From the NCBI GenBank assembly GCA_044370375.1, contig JBILVQ010000002.1, positions 1-43,184 on the forward strand: a stretch of DNA of 43,184 nucleotides, written 5' to 3'. Source of the stretch: JBILVQ01 sp044370375. GTDB lineage: Bacteria; Bacteroidota; Bacteroidia; UBA4408. The position numbers were made by a program, and so were the translations under genes. Below, piece by piece: positions 26,135 to 33,534 of the stretch. Below the pieces are notes generated by a model that worked only from the letters and a program-made list of their open reading frames with translations, had not been told where the DNA came from and did not search any database. Positions within the stretch are counted from its first letter, which is position 1; each line of letters starts with the position of its first letter.

Positions 26135-26168
26135 CAAAATTAGGAACTTCCCTAACAATGTAAGGGAA
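26135..26168 (-). promoter_or_regulatory. Candidate promoter and palindromic operator of the dehydrogenase-mscS operon
   Basis: The minus strand has an exact -7 box TAATTTTG (26135-26142) 14 bases before the ATG. Five bases beyond it lies a 21-base near-palindrome (26148-26168, TTCCCT ... AGGGAA, one mismatched pair). It fills the space between the -7 box and the expected -33 box, a typical repressor position. Confidence 0.45.
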
Positions 26169-26196
26169 TGAATTTTTTTGTTTTTTAATAAAATTG

Positions 26197-26204
26197 TAAT
26201 ATTG
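26197..26204 (+). promoter_or_regulatory. Possible -7 box for the small split-charge protein gene
   Basis: TAATATTG differs from TAnnTTTG at one base and lies 27 bases before ATG 26232. A TTTT stretch ends 19 bases upstream. Weak support. Confidence 0.3.
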
Positions 26205-26231
26205 CTAAACGAATTCATTTTTTTTCATGTG

Positions 26232-26462
26232 ATGAAAAAACCAGGAAACAAAGGAAAATCAGATCCTGATACTAAATCTTCAGGCAAAGGGGTTTCTGAT
26301 GAGCCCAAGAAAAAGACAAAACTAAAGCCTATTAAGTCAAAGGAATTAAAACGTACAAAGAATCCTTCAATTTTTGAGGATGACGAGGACTTCCTTGGAG
26401 ATGATTCTATGGGTCTGGATGATCTGGGAGGGGTTGACCTTGATCTGGATGACGAAGATTAG
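26232..26462 (+). CDS. Small protein with basic N-terminal and acidic C-terminal half
   Basis: A 76-residue protein starting at ATG 26232 (MKKPGNKGK); an in-frame TTG at 26178 would add an unlikely hydrophobic leader that runs through the promoter region. Residues 1-47 are dominated by Lys, Ser and Thr (DEPKKKTKLKPIKSK) with almost no hydrophobic residues. Residues 50-76 are mostly Asp, Glu, Gly and Leu (FEDDEDFLGDD, DLDLDDED). It has no signal peptide or recognisable domain and is probably disordered. Such a charge split suggests binding of nucleic acid or a basic partner, but function is unknown. It stands alone on the plus strand between the dehydrogenase and the hybrid kinase. Confidence 0.65.
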   Translation: MKKPGNKGKSDPDTKSSGKGVSDEPKKKTKLKPIKSKELKRTKNPSIFEDDEDFLGDDSMGLDDLGGVDLDLDDED

Positions 26463-26489
26463 TTCTTGAAGCGAATTTGGCATCTGGCT

Positions 26490-29400
26490 CTAGTTCTCCT
26501 TGGCAAGGTGCCTGTTTATTTTCGAAAATAATTCGTTTGGATTGAAAGGTTTTGAAATGTAATCGTTCATTCCTGCCTCCATTACCTGTTCCCTAACCTC
26601 TACCATTGCAGCTGCCGTGAGCGCCAGAATGGGCAGGTCCCGATAATAACTTCCTTTGGTATTGCGTATGTTTCTGGTGGCTTCAAATCCATCCATTTCG
26701 GGCATTTGTAAATCCATTAACACAATATCGTAATGGTTGTTGTTAACCATTTCAACTCCTTCAATGCCATTTTCGGCAATACTTACTACTGCACCCCATT
26801 TTTCGAGGAATTTTGAAGCAATCAATTGGTTCACGTTATTGTCTTCTACAATAAGTACTTTGATTCCCTTCAGAGAATTTTCTTTCGTTTTTTCAATTGT
26901 ATCGGTAAGTTTTCCTGGATTGCTGGTATCTTTTTTAAAGCTTAATTGAAAAAAGAATTTTGAACCTTCGCCCAATGTACTTTCTAATTGGATATAACTT
27001 CCCTGCAATTCAAGCAATCTTTTGGTAATGGTAAGCCCCAAGCCGGTGCCACCAAATTTACGGGTTGTATCTTTGCTGGCCTGTTCGAAGCTTTCAAAAA
27101 TCAAATCGAATTTATCCTGAGGAATTCCAATCCCCGAATCGGTTACCGAAAATTCAATAACCAAATGACTTTCACTTTCACTAATTTTTTGGATGCTCAA
27201 ATCAATAAAACCTTTTTTGGTAAACTTAATGCCATTAGAAATAAGATTGGTTAAAATTTGATTGAGTCTTACAGGATCTCCCACTACATGAGAAGGAAGA
27301 TTTTTATCGTAATGACTTTTAAGTTCAAGCTTTTTTTCCTGTGCAGTTGATTGAAAGGCGTGCAATAAATCATGACTCAGAAGTTTTAAATTAAAGGGCA
27401 CTTCTTCGAATTCAACCTTTCCTGCATCAATTTTGCTGAAGTCCAGAATGTCGTTAATTAAAACCAAAAGATTTTCTGCACTAAATTTTAAGGTATTTAA
27501 ATTTTCCTTTTGGTTGGGCCTTGGGTCTTCATCTAATAAAAAATGGGTCATGGCAATCACAGCATTCATGGGCGTTCTGATTTCATGACTCATGGTTGAA
27601 AGAAAGGTTTCTTTTGCCTTCATTGATTTTTCTGCCTGCTCTTTGGCAATCCGCAATTCACGTGTCCTTTCGTCAACAATTTTTTCAAGTTTAATTTTAT
27701 CAACCCGGAACTTTCGCTCCCGAAGGAAATTCAAAAGCCAAATTAAACCTGCCAATAAAATTGATATCAGAATATAAAACCATGCTTTTTTCCAAAAGGG
27801 AGGTAAAATGGTAATTTTAATTTCGGCAGGCTTGCCCGACCAACTGCCATTGTTGGCACTTACCCAAACTTTAAAGGTATAATCACCAGGGTCTAGGTTG
27901 GTATAGCCGGCAAATCTTCTCGAGTGACCAACTATGGCCTCCTTATCAAAACCTTCTAATTGATAGGCGAATTTGGTTTTGGCAGGACTTAAGTAATTCA
28001 GTGAAATAAATTCGAAAGAAAGATAATTCTCATTGTATTTTAGTTGAATTGCTCTTGAATCTTTAAAGGTATTTACCAGCGGAAGTTCTTTTCCAAAAAC
28101 ACTCAAAGAGGTAATGTGGACAGGAGGAACAAGGAAATTATCTTCCAAACTATCAGGATGAAATTTTACAAAACCCGATACTCCACCAAAAAACAAATAC
28201 CCCTTTTCATCCTTATAAGATACACCACTATTAAATTCATTAGAGGTTAACCCTTCCGAATCATCATAGTTTCTGAGGGTTCTCATCATTTGTTTCAGAG
28301 CTTTACCAGGCGCTTTTTGTATGGTTTCAGGAGTGGGAAGAGAAAAAACACAAAGGCCTTTGTTGGAACTAAACCAAAGTCTTTTTTTGTTGTCTTCCTG
28401 AATGCTGTAAACAACACTATTGGGAAGCCCATTCGTTTCATCCAATGAAATAAAACTTTCATTTTTGGCATTGAATCCATTAATGCCTCCTGATGTTCCC
28501 ACCCATAGGGTGCCGTAGGAATCCTGAAAAATACACAATACATCATTGTTGTTAATTGAGCCCGGTATTTTTGCCTGATGGGTAAATTTTCGAAAGGTTT
28601 TTCTTAAGGTATCCATTTTTCCTAGACCTGCGGTAAACCCTAACCAAAGATTTCCCTGTTTGTCCATGAAAATGTCCCTTACGTTATTGTCTGCAATTGA
28701 TTGCGGGTCGTTGGGCTGATTTCTGAATTTTTCCCATCGTTGATTGGATGGCTGATAACTAAGCAAGCCACGGTTGGCTGTGGCCACCCAAATAATCCCT
28801 CTTTTATCTTTCAGGATTTCATTAAGTTGATTGGTGGAAGGGGAGTTTGCGTTTTCTGCATCATGAAGGATTCTGCGGAGGAAGGTTCCGGTGCTGGCGT
28901 TGAACTCTACAATTCCTCCACCCGATGTCGCGGCCCAAAAAATTCCGTTTCCTAAATTTTCGAGGCTACGGGTATGTTTAAATGAACTATTTACTTCTTC
29001 TGTTAAAAGATATTTATACTCACCTGTTCGGTCATTGATAAAGTTTATGCCTCCACCTGAGGTTCCTGCTAAAATGAAATCACCGAATTTGTTAATAGCC
29101 CAGATGTCATTGTCATTTAAGGATTTAGTATTAAAGGGATCTCTGAAATAACGTTCAAATTGCGTGGTTCTTGGATTAAAGAAATTTATTCCTCCTCCAT
29201 CAGTTCCTATCCAAATACTGCCATTTTTGTCCTCGCTAATGTTGAGAATATAGTCCAGTGAAAGTGAATTTTTCTTTTTTGGATCAAACCTGTATTGCTG
29301 GGTATATCCACTCTTTGGATCAATGATAAAAACTCCTCCATCAGAAGTACCCAACCAGATAAAACCTCTTTTGTCCATTAACCCACAGGATGCATCTAAG

Positions 29401-30299
29401 TTTTGATCTATTATTTTTTTTGTTTGTTGTTGGTAAATTTCCTGATAGGTTTTTTTATCAGGATTTATTCTGTAAAGTCTGCCCTGGGCATCCAGACAAT
29501 ATACATGCGCACTATCAAATGGATTTTTTAGAAAACATGAAATCTCATCATTGATGATGGAAGTAAATTCGCCTTCGGCAAAAAAGCTTCTTAAAACTTT
29601 GCCTGTTGTTTTGTCGATACAGGAAAGACCGGCATTACCTGTTCCTATCCAAATGCGGCCTTTGGCATCCTGACTAATGCAACTGATAAAATTTCCCGCA
29701 ATGCTATTGGGATCTGTATACCTGCTTTTATAGTGACTAAATTTTTCGCTTGTGGGGTCATAACTTGATAAGCCTCCATCAAGCGTGCCGATCCAAATTA
29801 AACCTTCATTGTCTTCAAAAAGAGTTGTTATGTTATTGCTGAAGGGACCTTTAAAGTTTTTATTGGTTCTTACAAAGTGTGTAAATTCTCCCTTAAATCT
29901 GTCGTATACACCGAGTCCTGAGATATCGGTTCCAATCCATATTTTTCCTGATTTATCTTCCAGTAAACTGGTGATAATATTTCCGGGAATTGAATTTTTA
30001 TTTTTGGGATCATGCTTGAATATTTTGAATCCATATCCATCATATAAATTCAATCCATCATCCGTACCAATCCAAATGAATCCGAATTTATCTTCCAAAA
30101 CGGCATTGATAGAGCTTTGCGAAAGCCCTTGTTCTATGCTTATTTTTTTGAAAATTAAATCGCCCTGATATGAAAACCCAGCAATGGAATGAAGGAAAAA
30201 TAAAATAAAGAATATTGGTCGTAAAATACCGGTTTTACGAAATGCGAAATTTTTGTGATTCAGTTTTTCTGCGTAATTCTTTAGCAATGCCGTAGCCAT
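26490..30299 (-). CDS. Hybrid two-component sensor kinase with two-propeller ectodomain (HTCS-like, no HTH)
   Basis: I start at ATG 30297-30299 (1269 residues); an in-frame GTG lies three codons upstream. Residues about 24-45 form a signal/anchor helix. About 13 Reg_prop repeats follow (FGFIWIGTDDGLNLYDG, GKIWIGTDISGLGVYD and similar), enough for two seven-bladed propellers in the periplasm. A Y_Y_Y domain ends near residue 840 (YTNLDPGDYTFKVWV). After the membrane helix (WFYILISILLAGLIWLLNFL) come the kinase dimerisation domain with phospho-accepting His (STMSHEIRTPMN), the ATPase domain (TDSGIGIP, FGGTGLGL) and one receiver domain with its Asp (MDLQMPEMDG). Unlike classical HTCS regulators it stops there, without the AraC-type DNA-binding domain. 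It probably senses a periplasmic ligand, perhaps a glycan, and signals through a separate regulator. Confidence 0.92.
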   Translation of the reverse strand: MATALLKNYAEKLNHKNFAFRKTGILRPIFFILFFLHSIAGFSYQGDLIFKKISIEQGLSQSSINAVLEDKFGFIWIGTDDGLNLYDGYGFKIFKHDPKNKNSIPGNIITSLLEDKSGKIWIGTDISGLGVYDRFKGEFTHFVRTNKNFKGPFSNNITTLFEDNEGLIWIGTLDGGLSSYDPTSEKFSHYKSRYTDPNSIAGNFISCISQDAKGRIWIGTGNAGLSCIDKTTGKVLRSFFAEGEFTSIINDEISCFLKNPFDSAHVYCLDAQGRLYRINPDKKTYQEIYQQQTKKIIDQNLDASCGLMDKRGFIWLGTSDGGVFIIDPKSGYTQQYRFDPKKKNSLSLDYILNISEDKNGSIWIGTDGGGINFFNPRTTQFERYFRDPFNTKSLNDNDIWAINKFGDFILAGTSGGGINFINDRTGEYKYLLTEEVNSSFKHTRSLENLGNGIFWAATSGGGIVEFNASTGTFLRRILHDAENANSPSTNQLNEILKDKRGIIWVATANRGLLSYQPSNQRWEKFRNQPNDPQSIADNNVRDIFMDKQGNLWLGFTAGLGKMDTLRKTFRKFTHQAKIPGSINNNDVLCIFQDSYGTLWVGTSGGINGFNAKNESFISLDETNGLPNSVVYSIQEDNKKRLWFSSNKGLCVFSLPTPETIQKAPGKALKQMMRTLRNYDDSEGLTSNEFNSGVSYKDEKGYLFFGGVSGFVKFHPDSLEDNFLVPPVHITSLSVFGKELPLVNTFKDSRAIQLKYNENYLSFEFISLNYLSPAKTKFAYQLEGFDKEAIVGHSRRFAGYTNLDPGDYTFKVWVSANNGSWSGKPAEIKITILPPFWKKAWFYILISILLAGLIWLLNFLRERKFRVDKIKLEKIVDERTRELRIAKEQAEKSMKAKETFLSTMSHEIRTPMNAVIAMTHFLLDEDPRPNQKENLNTLKFSAENLLVLINDILDFSKIDAGKVEFEEVPFNLKLLSHDLLHAFQSTAQEKKLELKSHYDKNLPSHVVGDPVRLNQILTNLISNGIKFTKKGFIDLSIQKISESESHLVIEFSVTDSGIGIPQDKFDLIFESFEQASKDTTRKFGGTGLGLTITKRLLELQGSYIQLESTLGEGSKFFFQLSFKKDTSNPGKLTDTIEKTKENSLKGIKVLIVEDNNVNQLIASKFLEKWGAVVSIAENGIEGVEMVNNNHYDIVLMDLQMPEMDGFEATRNIRNTKGSYYRDLPILALTAAAMVEVREQVMEAGMNDYISKPFNPNELFSKINRHLAKEN

Positions 30300-30307
30300 G
30301 AAGACCA

Positions 30308-30338
30308 CTAATGTAAAGAATTATTTTCGTTAACCAAT
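30308..30338 (-). promoter_or_regulatory. Candidate promoter of the hybrid kinase gene
   Basis: Minus strand ATTG (30335-30338), a 19-base spacer and TACATTAG (30308-30315), one mismatch in each box. The -7 box ends only 8 bases before the ATG at 30299, so the message would be nearly leaderless. Confidence 0.4.
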
Positions 30339-30501
30339 GTTTAATCTTTGTTTGTTTCTAGTTTGATTAGCCTATTGAGGCAACGATGTTCTTCCCTTTA
30401 TTAAATAGAGAAAGCAATGCCTATGCCGAATGTTGTATTTTTGCGCATTTAATCACCTTAAATTTAGCAGACAAGTTTTTTGTGGTGGACTTATAGAATC
30501 C

Positions 30502-30837
30502 TCAATGACTTTTTATATTCTTTGATTTATACTGACAACATTCGGGTAGTTTTTGATAGGCAGAATCATTGGCCTGATAGGTTGGATTGGAGTACCCCGC
30601 CTCTGCAATTTGTTTTTTTATCTTATCCTCAGATGTTTTAGCTGCATCGAATTTTATTTTTAACTCCTTTGTTTTTTTATTCCAAATGGCCTTGTCTGCA
30701 CCTGCATCAACCGCAGCCTGCTCAATGTTTTTTTTGCACATACCACAATTTCCTTCCACCTGAAATTTTGTGATTTTTGTTTGCGCAGAAATTTCTGCAC
30801 TAAGGAAAAGTAGAAATGCCAAGATTATTTTTTTCAT
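30502..30837 (-). CDS. Secreted heavy-metal-associated (HMA) domain protein
   Basis: A 111-residue exported protein: signal peptide at 1-18 (cleavage near ISAQ), then an HMA fold like that of CopZ/MerP. The metal-binding pair is Cys31 and Cys34 in NCGMCKKNIE. The rest follows the beta-alpha-beta-beta-alpha-beta pattern and includes AIWNKKTKELKIKFD and the closing AEAGYSNPTY. A short C-terminal tail adds two more cysteines (PECCQY). It would bind copper or another thiophilic metal in the periplasm and pass it on or scavenge it. No P-type ATPase, efflux pump or metal regulator lies nearby, so the partner is not shown. Confidence 0.88.
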   Translation of the reverse strand: MKKIILAFLLFLSAEISAQTKITKFQVEGNCGMCKKNIEQAAVDAGADKAIWNKKTKELKIKFDAAKTSEDKIKKQIAEAGYSNPTYQANDSAYQKLPECCQYKSKNIKSH

Positions 30838-30850
30838 TCATCAAAAGTAA

Positions 30851-30884
30851 AAAAAAAGCCCGCTAAAAAGCGGGCTTTTTTTTA
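30851..30884 (-). terminator. Intrinsic terminator of the first T9SS cargo gene
   Basis: AAGCCCGCT and AGCGGGCTT arms around AAAA, flanked by A and T runs of seven or more, 17 bases beyond the stop of the cargo gene at 30901. It would also work on the plus strand, but no plus-strand gene ends here. Confidence 0.8.
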
Positions 30885-30900
30885 TGAAATGTAGGCAAGA

Positions 30901-32079
30901 TTAGTGGTTTACTACAAGTGGTTTTGTTGCAGACCATCCATTGGCATTCAGCGTGTAATTGTAAATACCATTGTCTAAATTTTCTGTTTGCAAAGAAACA
31001 GTATGACGACCACTTTGAAGATCGTTTAATTCCTGATGGCTAACAACTCTTCCGCTCAAATCTGTAACAGTTAAGGTTGCATTGCAATTTACAGGAACCT
31101 CAAAAGATACATTGGTCAATATGCTGGTTGGGTTAGGGTAAGAATGCAAAAGGGTGAAACCGTTTGAAGCACTATTTTCTGATATTCCAATAACCTCTGT
31201 TAACAAAACTTTGGCCCAAATAGCCCAGTTTTGCGCATAAAACCAACCTTGAGAACCGGCAGGACTACCGTATCCTACGTTTGAATTTTGGGTAATATTT
31301 GGAATGAATGGAGGATAACGCATGAAGGAGGTTTTGTAATCACTTTGTTTGGCCCAAGGATCGTTTGGATCAGGACTCAAAGGATCTTTTACATAACCGG
31401 CTGCAATACCCAAAGTATCTAATTTAGAGGCATCTTCATAAATAAAATGAAATGCTGCCTTTGTTCCACCCGGTACGGTGAAATTAGGGGTGTAGGTTAA
31501 CAAGTAACCAGCTCCGGATCCTACCCAGTTTCCTCCTGAACTTAAGGATACGTTTGCACTATCCACTTGCTCCCATAACACAGGACTAGCAAGGGATGGA
31601 GCCGCTCCTGAAACCTGAACAATTCTCATTTTTAATTTGTCGTACAAGCCACTGTTGTTCTCATGAGAGATAGATGCAAAGATCGTATCTACACGCATGG
31701 AAATGTTATTTGGGTAATCAACAGCGAAACCAAAGGTTGCAGCATCAACAAAACTGTTAATAGGGTCAGCAGGGTCTGTATAACCTCCAACTTTGTTCAC
31801 GAACCAACCTACATAGTTCAAGGCGGTATCTGTTCCTACATAAAGAGAATTGTATCTCCAAAGGAAGAAATCATCGTCAAAGTTTGCGGCACTATGGTCC
31901 ATGTATAAATCAAAAGTTGCACGACCGGTATTTTCAAAGCCTCCGGAGCGTGCTTTCATAGCCGCAACTTCCGCTGCACTAATTTTACCGTAAGCATTAC
32001 GGTTTGGCATAATGGATTGCGCTTGAGAAGTACCCAAAAACAAGCCGAGTGAGCCAAGGAGTAAGTAAATTTTCTTCAT
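30901..32079 (-). CDS. Secreted protein with type IX secretion C-terminal sorting domain
   Basis: A 392-residue exported protein. ATG 32077-32079 gives a good signal peptide (MKKIYLLLGSLGLFLG to SQAQ); the longer frame from 32145 would cross a terminator and add a Lys-rich stretch. The central 290 residues have many Tyr, Trp, Asp and Gly residues and look like a beta-rich extracellular domain, with no family I recognise. The last 80 residues form a type A sorting domain: SYPNPTSILTNVSF, then VTDLSGRVVSHQELN, then LDNGIYNYTLNANG. It would cross the outer membrane by the T9SS and be attached or released. The upstream cargo gene resembles it in ending and layout. Confidence 0.88.
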   Translation of the reverse strand: MKKIYLLLGSLGLFLGTSQAQSIMPNRNAYGKISAAEVAAMKARSGGFENTGRATFDLYMDHSAANFDDDFFLWRYNSLYVGTDTALNYVGWFVNKVGGYTDPADPINSFVDAATFGFAVDYPNNISMRVDTIFASISHENNSGLYDKLKMRIVQVSGAAPSLASPVLWEQVDSANVSLSSGGNWVGSGAGYLLTYTPNFTVPGGTKAAFHFIYEDASKLDTLGIAAGYVKDPLSPDPNDPWAKQSDYKTSFMRYPPFIPNITQNSNVGYGSPAGSQGWFYAQNWAIWAKVLLTEVIGISENSASNGFTLLHSYPNPTSILTNVSFEVPVNCNATLTVTDLSGRVVSHQELNDLQSGRHTVSLQTENLDNGIYNYTLNANGWSATKPLVVNH

Positions 32080-32104
32080 TTTTTTTTTTGATTGGTTGAA
32101 AGCA

Positions 32105-32112
32105 CTAAGATA
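32105..32112 (-). promoter_or_regulatory. Possible -7 box for the first T9SS cargo gene
   Basis: TATCTTAG on the minus strand, one mismatch to TAnnTTTG, 25 bases before ATG 32079 and downstream of the preceding terminator. No -33 box at the usual spacing. Confidence 0.35.
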
Positions 32113-32143
32113 GTAAGAATTTTTCTTTTTTTTATTTTTCTGC

Positions 32144-32180
32144 AAAAAAAAAGGCCCTGATTTTTTCAGGGCCTTTTTAT
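32144..32180 (-). terminator. Intrinsic terminator of the second T9SS cargo gene
   Basis: AAGGCCCTGA and TCAGGGCCTT arms around a short T loop with flanking A and T runs, 16 bases beyond the stop at 32196. It separates the two cargo genes into independent transcription units. Confidence 0.82.
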
Positions 32181-32195
32181 TAGAATCAGATTAGA

Positions 32196-33458
32196 CTATT
32201 TTACCACAAAGAATTTCTTGGTAACAGAGCCAAGGTCTGTTTGTAAAGTGTAATTGTAAACACCGGCAGCAAAATTACTTGCATCCAAGGACACATTGTA
32301 AAGTCCCGGTGCTTTGGTTCCTTGATTGATTACCTGAATTGTTTTTCCGGTTACATCCGTCACTACCAAAGAAACCTGGCTGGAAGCAGTTTCCAAAGAA
32401 TAGTTGATGGTAGTGATGCCTGACGCAGGGTTAGGGAAGTTTTGTCCGATGGCTAAACCGTTAGCCTTTGTTTCGTCAATGCCCACAACGCTAGTAACGT
32501 GAAAACTGATAATATTGTGCTCTGCACTATATCCGGGAGTCCATGCCCAGGTAGGAATCAAATATCCATTCCAACCATTGGCGTTGATATCATAACGAAC
32601 GCTGGTAGGAAGTGCATAAGAGCAATTCATGTCGGAAGTTCCATCGCTAAGGGTACCATAAAAGGTAGGATCGGTGTTTTCTCCGTTTTGTTCAGCAGAG
32701 AATACTAGGAAGGCGTTCATATCAAACAACGAATCGGTGATTGAATATGAATAACCTGGTTTAAAACTAACGCATACACCAATTCTGTTACCGGCAGCTT
32801 GCTGGGGTAGACCAGCAGTAGCAATCAAAATTTCTTTTGAGGTACTTGTTGAATCCTGTGCAGTCAATAAATAAGTGTAGGTGGCAATAATGTTGGAAGC
32901 CTTGACTTTGTTGGATGGCTGATCATACTCGATATCCTGATAAGTGTGCGTTGGCGCAGAGCCGGGCATATCGTACAGCAAGGCATTGTTATGTTTAATG
33001 ATGTCAATAACAAGGGTATCAACAATATTGTCAGCCAAATTCCTCAAGTATGCATAACCAATGGCAACCGAATCCAACGTGAAAGCATCGGTATTCACTA
33101 AGCCTTCAACAGGCATGTTTTTAGGATCCAGCATGGTGGCCGATTTCATAAACTGGTTGTAAGCCGTTGAACCATCTGTGAAAGTACCAATGATGATACT
33201 TGAGTCGGGGAAAATGGTTTGAAAATCGAAGAAGGCCGCTCCGGGAGAATATCCATTCGGATCATCCAGTTGCAAGGCATAATTCAACCATCCGCTGTAG
33301 GCACGACTTGAGGTTTGTAAAGCCCTGAATTTGGAGGTTTCTGTTTTTAGTTTTCCATTGGGAACCAATTTTTGGCTGATAACACCGCCATTTTTGGTTT
33401 GTGCATTGGCACCGAGAATTAGACCAAATGATGCAACAATTGCGTAAAGTTTTTTCAT
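32196..33458 (-). CDS. Secreted protein with type IX secretion C-terminal sorting domain
   Basis: A 420-residue exported protein starting at ATG 33456-33458 with signal peptide MKKLYAIVASFGLILG ending near ANAQ. The body (about 40-330) is rich in Ser, Thr, Asn, Asp and Tyr and lacks a catalytic motif I recognise. The C-terminal sorting domain is clear: GIDETKANGLAIGQNFPNP, then TTINYSLETAS, VVTDVTGKTIQVINQG and FAAGVYNYTLQTDLG. It is therefore exported by the T9SS. It shares the general plan of the next gene downstream (signal, beta-rich body, sorting domain), but the bodies differ enough that recent duplication is not evident. It has its own promoter and terminator. Confidence 0.88.
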   Translation of the reverse strand: MKKLYAIVASFGLILGANAQTKNGGVISQKLVPNGKLKTETSKFRALQTSSRAYSGWLNYALQLDDPNGYSPGAAFFDFQTIFPDSSIIIGTFTDGSTAYNQFMKSATMLDPKNMPVEGLVNTDAFTLDSVAIGYAYLRNLADNIVDTLVIDIIKHNNALLYDMPGSAPTHTYQDIEYDQPSNKVKASNIIATYTYLLTAQDSTSTSKEILIATAGLPQQAAGNRIGVCVSFKPGYSYSITDSLFDMNAFLVFSAEQNGENTDPTFYGTLSDGTSDMNCSYALPTSVRYDINANGWNGYLIPTWAWTPGYSAEHNIISFHVTSVVGIDETKANGLAIGQNFPNPASGITTINYSLETASSQVSLVVTDVTGKTIQVINQGTKAPGLYNVSLDASNFAAGVYNYTLQTDLGSVTKKFFVVK

Positions 33459-33490
33459 TTTTATGGTTTAGGTTTGTTTGGTTTCAACTA

Positions 33491-33523
33491 CAAAGTTAAT
33501 GCTTTTTTTACAATTTATTCAAT
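33491..33523 (-). promoter_or_regulatory. Candidate promoter of the second T9SS cargo gene
   Basis: Minus strand ATTG (33520-33523), a 21-base spacer and the exact box TAACTTTG (33491-33498), 32 bases before the ATG. One of the best promoter matches in the window. Confidence 0.6.
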
Positions 33524-33534
33524 TTGCAACGGCA

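Noticed and set aside
30436..30443. Exact TATTTTTG box on the plus strand, followed by GCGC, suggesting an orphan promoter or small RNA antisense to the HMA gene.
   Set aside because: No -33 box, no open frame and no terminator at a sensible distance; the same sequence occurs by chance elsewhere.
32080..32145. Longer start for the first T9SS cargo protein.
   Set aside because: Begins inside the terminator of the upstream gene and masks a textbook signal peptide.
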